Origin: an uncultured Oscillospiraceae bacterium
GTDB taxonomy: Bacteria > Bacillota_A > Clostridia > Oscillospirales > Oscillospiraceae
Direction: 5' to 3'
Length of the DNA stretch: 12,280 nucleotides
Assembly (NCBI GenBank): GCA_947631675.1
Contig: CANRMG010000044.1
Coordinates: forward strand, 1 to 12,280
Shown: positions 7,325 to 12,280 of the stretch, one piece after another
How the letters are laid out: the number at the start of each line of letters is the position of its first letter
Numbering within the stretch: position 1 is the stretch's first letter
Made by a program: the position numbers and the translations under genes
The notes under the pieces: model-generated
The model's database searches: none
The model's input: only the letters and a program-made list of their open reading frames with translations
Told to the model about the DNA's origin: nothing

Positions 7325-8554
7325 TCAGTTTTCCCCGCAGTTGATGATCGCCGAGAGGGTATATTCTCCGTTTTCCTGTACGATCTGAAGGCTGCCCCGG
7401 CCCCGGTTCACGCACTCGCGCACATTGCGCAGGCCGTAGCCGTGCAGGCTGCCGGGCTTCTTCCCCTGTGCCGGGTCGTAGGGGTTGGAGATCTTGTAAA
7501 ACAGCATGCCGTTGTGCAGCCGCAGCTGCACGCTGATGTTCCTCTGCTCCTCCGGCAGGACCGCCACGGCCTCCAGGGCGTTGTCGATGGTGTTCCCCAG
7601 GAGGATGTAGAGGTCCGCCGCCGTCACCGGCAGTTCCGGCGGCACGGACACGTCCAGCGTCAGCTTCGCTCCCGCCTCCGCCGCATTCTGGACGTACTCG
7701 TTGAGGATGATGCTCACCACCCGGTTGTCCACGTCCACCACCGGCCGGATGGCTCCGGCCACCTGGCTGAGCTGGTCCAGGGAGGGGCTCTGGCCCGCCG
7801 TCTCGGCCTGGGCCGCTGCCAGGTACTTGCTCAGGTCGTGCCACAGCGCCCGTATCTGCTCCTGCTGGGCCTGCAGCTGCTCATAGTAGGCCTTCTGCGT
7901 GGCGTAGCGGTCGTTGGCCTGCTCCAGCTCCCGGCGCTCGCTCTCCTTCTCCTGAAGCCGCACCGTGAACAGGATCACCACGATGCAGGTGTATAAAAGC
8001 CCCAGGGCGATGATCTCCGCCCGGCCGGATATTTCCGACGCGATCAGGCACATGAACATGATCCCGATGGCCAGCCCCGGATAGGCGCTCAAAAATACCC
8101 GGGCCCGGGGCCGGCCCGTGAGGGCGTCCCCCGCCAGGCGCACCACCACCACGAACAGCAGATCGCTGAGCCGGCATATGGTCGCGTACAGGGACCAGGC
8201 CCCCCGGATCGCACCCTCCCGGTCCTGGAACCCCGACAGGGACAGGAGCATCATCACCGCGATGGCGGAGATGGTGGAGATGATGACCAGCGTCGCCGCC
8301 GCCAGCAGCGCCTGCAAAGGCCGGGCCTCATAGTTGACGCTGATGAGCACCGCCCCGCCCAGGGCCCAGTAAAGCCCCCGCACGATCCCCAGCCGGGGCC
8401 CCATGGCCAGGGCCACCGCTATGGCGCTGAACAGGATATAGCTGGCGGCCGTCCGCCAGCGGGGCGCCTGCCGCCGCAGGAAGAAGCCGTCCGATATGAT
8501 CGACAGGTAGATGACCTCCGCCACCGCGCAGACGGTCAGCACAAAGTATTTCAT
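7325..8554 (-). CDS. GHKL-type (AgrC/HPK10-like) membrane sensor histidine kinase
   Basis: A 409-residue kinase, partner of the LytTR regulator immediately upstream. Residues 1-200 hold about seven hydrophobic segments (near 3-25, 34-52, 57-75, 79-105, 122-142, 152-172, 180-198), a membrane sensor with no large extracellular domain. A coiled linker rich in Glu/Gln (201-235) leads to the phosphoacceptor box RALWHDLSKYL with H239. The usual AgrC-type HDxxNH asparagine is replaced by serine (HDLSKY). The ATP-binding GHKL domain has the N box LLGNTIDNALEA (319-330) and the G box LHGYGLRNV (370-378). The gene starts three bases after the regulator stop, with GGGGCGG/GAGG from the regulator's last codons as ribosome site, so the pair is translationally linked. 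The signal is unknown: no autoinducer-peptide or AgrB-like gene is visible nearby. An envelope-stress or peptide signal is possible given the downstream wall genes. Confidence 0.93.
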   Translation of the reverse strand: MKYFVLTVCAVAEVIYLSIISDGFFLRRQAPRWRTAASYILFSAIAVALAMGPRLGIVRGLYWALGGAVLISVNYEARPLQALLAAATLVIISTISAIAVMMLLSLSGFQDREGAIRGAWSLYATICRLSDLLFVVVVRLAGDALTGRPRARVFLSAYPGLAIGIMFMCLIASEISGRAEIIALGLLYTCIVVILFTVRLQEKESERRELEQANDRYATQKAYYEQLQAQQEQIRALWHDLSKYLAAAQAETAGQSPSLDQLSQVAGAIRPVVDVDNRVVSIILNEYVQNAAEAGAKLTLDVSVPPELPVTAADLYILLGNTIDNALEAVAVLPEEQRNISVQLRLHNGMLFYKISNPYDPAQGKKPGSLHGYGLRNVRECVNRGRGSLQIVQENGEYTLSAIINCGEN

Positions 8555-8557
8555 ACC

Positions 8558-9244
8558 TCACCGCCCCAGATAGGATTGAAGCTGGGCCATGAACTCCATC
8601 TGCCGCCGCCGGCTCACGGGGATGACCGCCCCGTTCACCAGCGTCACCTCCTGGGCCGTAGCGGTGCGCACGTGGGCCAGGTTCACGATATAGCTCTGGT
8701 GGGGCATGCCGAAGTACCCCTGGGGCAGCTGGGCCAGGGCGTCCCGCAGCGTGGCCCGGATGGAGTAGCTGCCTGCCGCCGTATGGACCGTGGTCACGTG
8801 GCCGTATACCTCGAAGTAATATATCTCCTGGATGCGCAGGATATAGGCCTTGCCGTCCACGGCGAAGGTGAAGCGGTTGGCCCGTATCTCCCGCACCGCC
8901 GCGTCCAAGGCCGGGGCCAGCTTCTCCATGGTCACAGGCTTGGGTATGTACCGGAAGGCCACGCCGTAGCCCTGGATGGTATACTCCATGCTCCGGGTGG
9001 CGAAGATGATCAGCGGCGGCGCGTCCGACCCGGCCAGCTGCCGGGCCGTCTCGAAGCCGTTGGGCCGGGTCATCTCGATGTCCATGACGGCCAGGTCGAA
9101 GGCCTCCGTCTCCGCCGCGGCCAACAGCTCCCCGCCGGAGGCGAACCGCTTCACGTCGAACTGCCCCATCTGGTCGTACTCCTGCAAAAGGCCGCAGATA
9201 ACCTCCATATCCTCCCGGTCGTCCTCGCACACGGCCACGTTCAT
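8558..9244 (-). CDS. LytTR-family response regulator
   Basis: A 228-residue response regulator. The receiver domain (1-118) has the acidic pair E7-D8-D9, phosphoacceptor D55 in LAVMDIEM, T83 in FATRS and K102 in IPKPV, so it is expected to be phosphorylatable. The LytTR DNA-binding domain (about 123-225) includes FEVYGHVTTVHT, then GYFGMPHQSYIVNLAHV and VIPVSRRR, the family's beta-sheet DNA-reading fold. The ATG at 9244 is preceded by GGAGGCG at 6-7 bases. It is first in the operon with the GHKL kinase. Its promoter carries two direct repeats 21 bp apart (separate entry), pointing to autoregulation. Relatives (LytR, AgrA, VirR) control autolysis, peptide signalling or surface proteins. The adjacent hydrolase and SLH protein genes are the obvious candidate targets, but this is inference. 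Confidence 0.95.
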   Translation of the reverse strand: MNVAVCEDDREDMEVICGLLQEYDQMGQFDVKRFASGGELLAAAETEAFDLAVMDIEMTRPNGFETARQLAGSDAPPLIIFATRSMEYTIQGYGVAFRYIPKPVTMEKLAPALDAAVREIRANRFTFAVDGKAYILRIQEIYYFEVYGHVTTVHTAAGSYSIRATLRDALAQLPQGYFGMPHQSYIVNLAHVRTATAQEVTLVNGAVIPVSRRRQMEFMAQLQSYLGR

Positions 9245-9290
9245 GGCGCTCGCCTCCGCTTCCTGTACTTACTTTAACAAACTATTTTTG

Positions 9291-9320
9291 ATTATATAAT
9301 AGCCCTGACCGGCAATTCAA
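9291..9320 (-). promoter_or_regulatory. Promoter of the LytTR regulator/kinase operon
   Basis: On the minus strand, TTGAAT (9315-9320) and a perfect TATAAT (9291-9296) are 18 bases apart, within a locally AT-rich stretch (9270-9300) of an otherwise GC-rich region. The predicted start near 9284 gives a leader of about 40 bases. The -35 is imperfect, consistent with need for an activator. Confidence 0.75.
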
Positions 9321-9331
9321 CCTCACTTCCA

Positions 9332-9363
9332 GACCACCTGCGCCGCCAAATCGACCACCTGCG
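9332..9363 (-). promoter_or_regulatory. Two direct repeats, probable LytTR binding sites
   Basis: CGCAGGTGGTC (minus-strand reading) occurs exactly twice, at 9353-9363 and 9332-9342, with a period of 21 bp, two helical turns. The nearer copy ends 11 bases upstream of the -35 box. LytTR regulators bind pairs of short direct repeats with this spacing just upstream of -35. The sequence is more GC-rich than the published LytTR consensus, so assignment rests on geometry and position. Confidence 0.65.
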
Positions 9364-9371
9364 ACGGGTCC

Positions 9372-9420
9372 GCCCGGCGCTTTCCCGCAAAAAGCGCCGG
9401 GCGCGCCTACCGGCGCGCCC
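9372..9420 (-). terminator. Two overlapping hairpins, probable terminator of the HMA gene
   Basis: Read on the minus strand after the HMA stop, GGGCGCGCC/GGCGCGCCC (9399-9420, 4-base loop) is followed by a second hairpin whose 12-base arms are 9372-9383 and 9391-9402. The two share four bases, so they compete at the junction. TTTTT sits at the 5'-arm/loop boundary of the second hairpin, a few bases after the first stem. Confidence 0.6.
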
Positions 9421-9426
9421 GTGAAT

Positions 9427-9684
9427 TTACTTTTTCCCGAGGCCAAAAAGCCCTTTTTTCGGCCTTTCCTCCTCCGTCCGCACGTCGGAGGCCTCATAGC
9501 CCGTGGCATTCACCGCCGCCAGCAGCGCCGCGTCCGCCACGTCCTCGCCGCAGACCACCCGCGCCTCCTTCTCGGAGCGGCTGGCCTTGGCGCTCTGCAC
9601 GCCCGGCACCTTCCGCAGGGCCTCCGCCACATGGCTTTCGCACATGCCGCACATCATGCCCTCCACCTTCATCACCTTCGTCAC
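9427..9684 (-). CDS. Small HMA-domain heavy-metal (copper) chaperone, CopZ-like
   Basis: An 85-residue cytoplasmic metal-binding protein. The start is GTG at 9684, eight bases after AGGAGG; the ATG at codon 5 is too far from that site. Residues 4-67 fit the ferredoxin-like HMA fold: KVEGMMCGMCESHV carries the metal-binding pair C12 and C15 (MxCxxC), with KVPGVQSAKAS and VNATGYEASDV as the later strands and helix. There is a further cysteine at C45. The tail ends in PKKGLFGLGKK, a short basic extension outside the domain. Such proteins bind Cu(I) and hand it to a P-type ATPase; no copper ATPase or CsoR/CopY gene is in the window, so this is a stand-alone chaperone gene with its own promoter and terminator. 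The exact metal is inferred from the motif. Confidence 0.88.
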   Translation of the reverse strand: MTKVMKVEGMMCGMCESHVAEALRKVPGVQSAKASRSEKEARVVCGEDVADAALLAAVNATGYEASDVRTEEERPKKGLFGLGKK

Positions 9685-9703
9685 AGCGTCGTCCTCCTGA
9701 CAA

Positions 9704-9717
9704 TTAGCAATTACTAA
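9704..9717. promoter_or_regulatory. Near-palindromic operator candidate at the HMA gene transcription start
   Basis: TTAGCAATTACTAA matches its reverse complement at 12 of 14 positions and lies 5 bases downstream of the -10 box, over the predicted transcription start, the classic place for a repressor. It is AT-rich in a GC-rich region. TTAG/CTAA half-sites recall metal-repressor (DtxR/MntR-type) boxes, but the spacing differs, so no protein is assigned. Confidence 0.4.
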
Positions 9718-9722
9718 CCCAT

Positions 9723-9751
9723 ATTATACGCCCGTTCCCCTCTTTTTGCAA
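9723..9751 (-). promoter_or_regulatory. Promoter of the HMA chaperone gene
   Basis: On the minus strand, TTGCAA (9746-9751) and a perfect TATAAT (9723-9728) are 17 bases apart, upstream of AGGAGG and the GTG start. It faces away from the PadR promoter; their -35 boxes are 23 bases apart with no overlap. Confidence 0.75.
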
Positions 9752-9774
9752 GGAAAAATCTTCTCCCGATGCAC

Positions 9775-9803
9775 TTGACAGGGCCCCTATGTCGTGTTAC
9801 GAT
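9775..9803 (+). promoter_or_regulatory. Promoter of the PadR-DUF2812 operon
   Basis: A perfect -35 TTGACA (9775-9780) is 17 bases from TACGAT (9798-9803). The predicted start is near 9810. The -10 box lies inside the first PadR operator copy, so regulator binding would exclude polymerase. TATAGT at 9803-9808 is a poorer -10 because the spacer would be 22 bases. Confidence 0.75.
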
Positions 9804-9846
9804 ATAGTCACGATATGTCGTTGCACGACATATCGCACCACGACAT
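9789..9846 (+). promoter_or_regulatory. Three tandem 17-bp palindromic operators for PadR
   Basis: The motif ATGTCGTnnnACGACAT occurs three times: 9789-9805 (one mismatch, ACGATAT right half), 9815-9831 (perfect, and extended to 11-base arms over 9811-9835) and 9830-9846 (two mismatches, ATATCGC left half, overlapping the second by two bases). They cover the -10 box, the start site and the run-up to the ribosome site. PadR repressors bind ATGT/ACAT dyads at their own promoters. Confidence 0.8.
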
Positions 9847-9860
9847 AAGGAGGCGCGCCC

Positions 9861-10196
9861 ATGGGCAGAGACGCGGAACCCCTGACCGAGAGCTATTTCT
9901 ACATCCTGCTGTGCCTGTACCGGGGCCCCAATCACGGCTACGGCATCATGCGCGACGCCCTGCGCCTGTCCCGGGGCCATGTGCATATCGGCTCGGGCAC
10001 CATGTACGGGGCCACGGGCAGCATGATGAAAAAGGGCTGGATACAGGAGCTTCCCGGCCAGGACGCGGACCGCCGGCGGCTCTACATCCTGACAGACACA
10101 GGCCGCGAGGTCCTTTTGGCCGAGGCGGACCGGCTGCGGCATCTGGCCGCGGCGGCGGAGAGCATCATAGAGGGAGGAGAAGACCGTGAGGAATAA
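9861..10196 (+). CDS. PadR-family transcriptional repressor
   Basis: A 111-residue winged-helix regulator of the short PadR (PadR-s2) class. The ATG at 9861 follows AAGGAGG (9847-9853) at seven bases. Family features in order: ESYFYILLCLYRGPNHGYGI (helix 1-2, residues 10-29), GSGTMYGATGSMMKKGWI (recognition helix and following helix, about 44-61), the wing with DRRRLYILTDTGREVL (about 70-85), then a C-terminal dimerisation helix rich in Ala/Glu. It should bind as a dimer to the three palindromes in its own promoter and repress the operon; release by a small hydrophobic ligand or drug is typical of the family but not shown here. The DUF2812 gene starts inside its last codons, giving an 11-base overlap and translational coupling. 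Confidence 0.95.
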   Translation: MGRDAEPLTESYFYILLCLYRGPNHGYGIMRDALRLSRGHVHIGSGTMYGATGSMMKKGWIQELPGQDADRRRLYILTDTGREVLLAEADRLRHLAAAAESIIEGGEDREE

Positions 10197-11094
10197 AAAG
10201 CATCGCTACGCCATGTACCCCGCCTGGGAGTACCAGCAGGAGCTCGACGACCTGAACGCCCTGTCGGAGGCGGGCTGGCAGCTGGAAAAGGGAGGGTGCT
10301 TCCACAGCGTGTTCTACCGGGACGAGAGCGTGCGCTACCGCTACGCCCTGGACTATGACCAGCATATCGACGATCCGGCCCGCTACCGGGACACCTTCGC
10401 CGAGCAGGGCTGGGAGTTCGTCAACGACACCTTCAACGGCTGGCACTTCTTCCGCAAAAAATATGACCCTGCCCTGCCCCCGGAGGAGTACGAGATATAC
10501 ACCGACGAGCAGTCGGTGCAGGATATGGCAGGCCGCTGGAGCCGCCTGGGATATACCCTTGGCGTCATAGAGCTGATCCTGACGGCGGTCAACGCCTGGA
10601 TGGCCCTGCGCGAGCCCTCCATCACCGGCATCCTCACCACCATAGCCTGCCTGCTGCTTGGTATCGTTATTCTGGTGGGCGCCCGGCGCATCCGCCGGCC
10701 GGATACGTCCGGCAAGCCCCGGAAGAGCATGGCCTGGTGCTTCGGAGTGGTGTTCGCGCTGCTGGCCGTGGCGCTCGTCTTCGGCGTCATCCACTTCCGC
10801 GCCACCGCCTACAGCGAGTATGTCTACGATCCGGACCAGGCCCCCTGGACCTGGGAGATGAGCGTGCCGCTGCCGGACTTCTACACCCTGGAGGCGGAGG
10901 CGGACACCGACGCCAACGTGGACATCACCGTGACCAATAAGGACGGCAAGGTGCTGGCTCAGATGGGCGGCGGCGCGGACCTGCGGGCCAGGGCCACCAT
11001 GTTCCTCCTGCCCGGCAAGTACGACGTCACCGTCCAATACGCCCCCGACACCCCGGCGGGCACCGCCGGCATATTCCGCTTTGAGGTGGACTGA
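10186..11094 (+). CDS. DUF2812 membrane protein with extracytoplasmic C-terminal domain
   Basis: A 302-residue protein. GTG at 10186, eight bases after GGAGG (10173-10177), lies inside the end of the PadR gene. Residues 1-105 form a DUF2812 domain (AMYPAWEYQQELDDLNALSE, residues 9-28, then GWQLEKGG and FAEQGWEFVNDTFNGWHFFR); this family is repeatedly found as the partner of PadR regulators, and its biochemical role is unknown. Three membrane segments follow at about 121-140, 146-166 and 182-203, joined by a basic loop (GARRIRRPDTSGKPRK). Residues 208-302 are a beta-rich domain (DANVDITVTNKDGKVL, LLPGKYDVTVQYAPD). Positive loop charge suggests a cytoplasmic DUF2812 domain and an outer C-terminal domain. 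It may sense or respond to the agent that relieves PadR; this is inference from the operon. Confidence 0.85.
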   Translation: MRNKKHRYAMYPAWEYQQELDDLNALSEAGWQLEKGGCFHSVFYRDESVRYRYALDYDQHIDDPARYRDTFAEQGWEFVNDTFNGWHFFRKKYDPALPPEEYEIYTDEQSVQDMAGRWSRLGYTLGVIELILTAVNAWMALREPSITGILTTIACLLLGIVILVGARRIRRPDTSGKPRKSMAWCFGVVFALLAVALVFGVIHFRATAYSEYVYDPDQAPWTWEMSVPLPDFYTLEAEADTDANVDITVTNKDGKVLAQMGGGADLRARATMFLLPGKYDVTVQYAPDTPAGTAGIFRFEVD

Positions 11095-11104
11095 TAAAAA
11101 GCAC

Positions 11105-11130
11105 GGCGCGGGACCAGAAGGTCCCGCGCC
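11105..11130. terminator. Shared terminator between DUF2812 and prmA
   Basis: GGCGCGGGACC (11105-11115) and GGTCCCGCGCC (11120-11130) form a perfect 11-bp stem with an AGAA loop between two convergent genes whose stops are 40 bases apart. On the minus strand it is followed by GTGCTTTTTATC, on the plus strand by CTTATTATG, so it is likely bidirectional and stronger for prmA. Confidence 0.85.
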
Positions 11131-11134
11131 CTTA

Positions 11135-12061
11135 TTATGCCTCCGGCCGCCTGCCGGCGGCGAACGCATACCACTCGTCCATGTGGAATTCTTCTTTGAT
11201 CTCCATGCCCGCCTCCCGGATGGCGGCGGCCACGTCCCCCTCCCGGCCCTCGATGATGCCGGAGCAGACGAACACGCCGTCCTTGGCGAGGAAGTCGGGC
11301 ACGTGCTTCGCCAGGGGGATGATCACGTCCGCCACGATGTTGGCCAGGACAAGATCATGGCCGGCGCCCAGCTTCTCCCGGAGCTTGGCGGACGCGATCA
11401 CGTCGCCCACATGGACGGTGAAGGCCTCCTCCACGCCGTTTAATTTGGCGTTGTCCCGTACGATGTCCGGGGCCTTTTCGTCCACGTCCGCCGCCGTGAT
11501 AGGCCCAGCCCCCAGTACCGCCGCGGCGATGCCCAAAATGCCGCTGCCGCAGCCGATGTCCAGCACCCGCTTCCCCGGCCCGGCGTACTTCTCCACGGCG
11601 GCGAGACACATCTTGGTGGTGGGGTGGTCCCCGGTGCCGAAGAGGAGGCCCGGGTCCAGCTTTACAGGGGTCCGGTCCCCGTCGTAGTCCTGCCACTGGG
11701 GCACGATCACCAGCTTCTCCCCCGCCTCCACGGGCTTATAGTAGTCCCGCCAGTTGTTCTCCCAGTCCCCGTCCGCCACGGAGCGGCTCTCGGGCTGGAG
11801 GCCCTTCTCATAGAGCTGGGCCACGATGGCCCGGCCCTGGTCGTCGTCTGCCAGCCAGAACTTCACCCGGCTGGCCCCGGCCATGGCCTTTTCCAGGCCG
11901 TCGTCCACGAAGTCCCAGTACTGGGTGTTGTTCTCCAGAAACTTCCTGAAATCCCGCTCGTCCTCGATGACGAAGCCCTCCAGGCCCATGCCGGTGAGCT
12001 GTTCGCACAGCGCTTCCGGGTCCCCGTGGGCCGGGACGGATACCTCTAACCAATTTGACAA
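11135..12061 (-). CDS. prmA: Ribosomal protein L11 methyltransferase PrmA
   Basis: An SAM-dependent methyltransferase that trimethylates ribosomal protein L11. The open frame extends to an ATG at 12112, but that ATG lies in the loop of the upstream gene's terminator. The TTG at 12061 has AAGGAG nine bases upstream and gives the typical N-terminus MSNWLEVSVPAHGD, so a 308-residue protein is preferred. Domains: an N-terminal L11-recognition ferredoxin-like domain (about 1-60), a linker, then the catalytic domain with the family signature DPGLLFGTGDHPTT (136-149), SAM motif I VLDIGCGSGILG (166-177), acidic AADVDE, and LVLANIVADVI (about 237-247) as the substrate-side motif. Length fits the family. 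The usual dnaJ or rsmE neighbours are absent from what is visible. No clear promoter was found between it and the upstream terminator, so read-through or a weak promoter is possible. Confidence 0.95.
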   Translation of the reverse strand: MSNWLEVSVPAHGDPEALCEQLTGMGLEGFVIEDERDFRKFLENNTQYWDFVDDGLEKAMAGASRVKFWLADDDQGRAIVAQLYEKGLQPESRSVADGDWENNWRDYYKPVEAGEKLVIVPQWQDYDGDRTPVKLDPGLLFGTGDHPTTKMCLAAVEKYAGPGKRVLDIGCGSGILGIAAAVLGAGPITAADVDEKAPDIVRDNAKLNGVEEAFTVHVGDVIASAKLREKLGAGHDLVLANIVADVIIPLAKHVPDFLAKDGVFVCSGIIEGREGDVAAAIREAGMEIKEEFHMDEWYAFAAGRRPEA

Positions 12062-12097
12062 AAACGCTCTCTCCTTCAAAAGCCTCGCATATAATGA

Positions 12098-12124
12098 GCC
12101 CCGCAGCCCCATGGGCTGCGGGGC
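12098..12124 (-). terminator. Terminator of the phosphoketolase gene
   Basis: GCCCCGCAGCCC (12098-12109) pairs with GGGCTGCGGGGC (12113-12124) as a perfect 12-bp stem with a 3-base loop, 15 bases after the phosphoketolase stop. The minus-strand tail TCATTATATGC is only moderately T-rich, so leakage into prmA is possible. Confidence 0.75.
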
Positions 12125-12139
12125 AAATCAAGATTTAAC

Positions 12140-12280
12140 TTACTCGCTGTCCTTTGCCGGGGTCCATTTCCAGTTGGCCACCTCCGGCAGGTCCACGCCG
12201 TATTTGGCGATATACTGCTTGTGCTCCACCAGCTTATCCCGCATCTGCTGGGCCAGGGCCGCGCTGCGGTTGCCAAGGCA
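12140..12280 (-). CDS. Probable xylulose-5-phosphate/fructose-6-phosphate phosphoketolase, C-terminal end only
   Basis: The last 46 codons of a gene that begins beyond the right edge; stop TAA at 12140-12142. The visible peptide runs LGNRSAALAQQMRDKLVEHK, then QYIAKYGVDLPEVANWKW, then TPAKDSE. This matches the conserved end of phosphoketolases (LGN near the start, RDKL-EHK-YI, a G-D-PE segment and terminal WKW). Phosphoketolases split xylulose-5-P or fructose-6-P with phosphate into acetyl-P plus an aldose phosphate, using thiamine diphosphate. The catalytic parts are not in the window. Identification rests on this short tail alone; an 8-residue extension after WKW is slightly longer than the ends I remember for the family. 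Confidence 0.75.
   Translation of the reverse strand, partial: CLGNRSAALAQQMRDKLVEHKQYIAKYGVDLPEVANWKWTPAKDSE

Noticed and set aside
7316..7326. CGCAAGTGGTC on the plus strand as a further LytTR site (10 of 11 match)
   Set aside because: Single copy, opposite orientation, overlapping the kinase stop codon, with no partner copy at 21 bp.
9245..9426. Possible autoinducer-peptide (AgrD-like) gene near the GHKL kinase
   Set aside because: No short open frame with a ribosome site and peptide-like sequence was found here or at 7197-7324; no AgrB-like gene is present.
12062..12112. ATG at 12112 as the prmA start
   Set aside because: It lies in the terminator loop of the upstream gene and has no ribosome site; TTG at 12061 has AAGGAG at nine bases and gives the normal family N-terminus.
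12076..12276. 66-codon minus-strand frame at the right edge
   Set aside because: Trp/Arg/Ser/Pro-rich out-of-frame reading across the phosphoketolase end and its terminator; the phosphoketolase frame explains the sequence.

Overview
The window is chromosomal DNA from a high-GC member of the Bacillota, most likely a gut Clostridia lineage of the Oscillospiraceae/Flavonifractor type. This is inferred from strong AGGAGG ribosome sites, sigma-A promoters, an S-layer-homology (SLH) protein with a Gram-positive signal peptide, a LytTR/GHKL two-component pair, a PadR-DUF2812 pair and a probable phosphoketolase, all in GC-rich codons. No phage, transposon, CRISPR or tRNA was seen. Every intergenic gap is under 300 bases.

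Layout, left to right. (1) The 3' half of mnmG (tRNA wobble-uridine modification) runs off the left edge. (2) A sigma-A promoter starts about 8 bases before a yybP-ykoY-type (manganese) riboswitch. The riboswitch is followed by a terminator that shares its P1 strand, and then by an ArsB/NhaD/SLC13-like 12-TM-class permease, which is therefore a candidate Mn2+ exporter. (3) On the minus strand, converging on the permease at a shared terminator, lie four genes read right to left: LytTR response regulator, GHKL sensor kinase, PcsB-like coiled-coil M23 peptidoglycan hydrolase, and a 1134-residue secreted SLH/SH3b protein. A long inverted repeat separates the kinase from the hydrolase and engulfs the hydrolase's ribosome site and TTG start. 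The regulator's promoter carries two direct repeats 21 bp apart, as expected for LytTR binding. (4) A small HMA-type copper chaperone gene (minus) is back-to-back with a PadR-DUF2812 operon (plus). The PadR promoter carries three copies of a 17-bp palindrome. (5) On the minus strand are prmA (ribosomal protein L11 methyltransferase) and, upstream of it, the last 46 codons of a probable phosphoketolase gene running off the right edge.

How the parts fit: regions 2 to 4 are small, self-contained regulatory units (RNA metal sensor plus permease; two-component system plus cell-wall hydrolase and surface protein; PadR repressor plus membrane protein). The most interesting material is in the non-coding control sequences and in the envelope module, not in any exotic new gene family.
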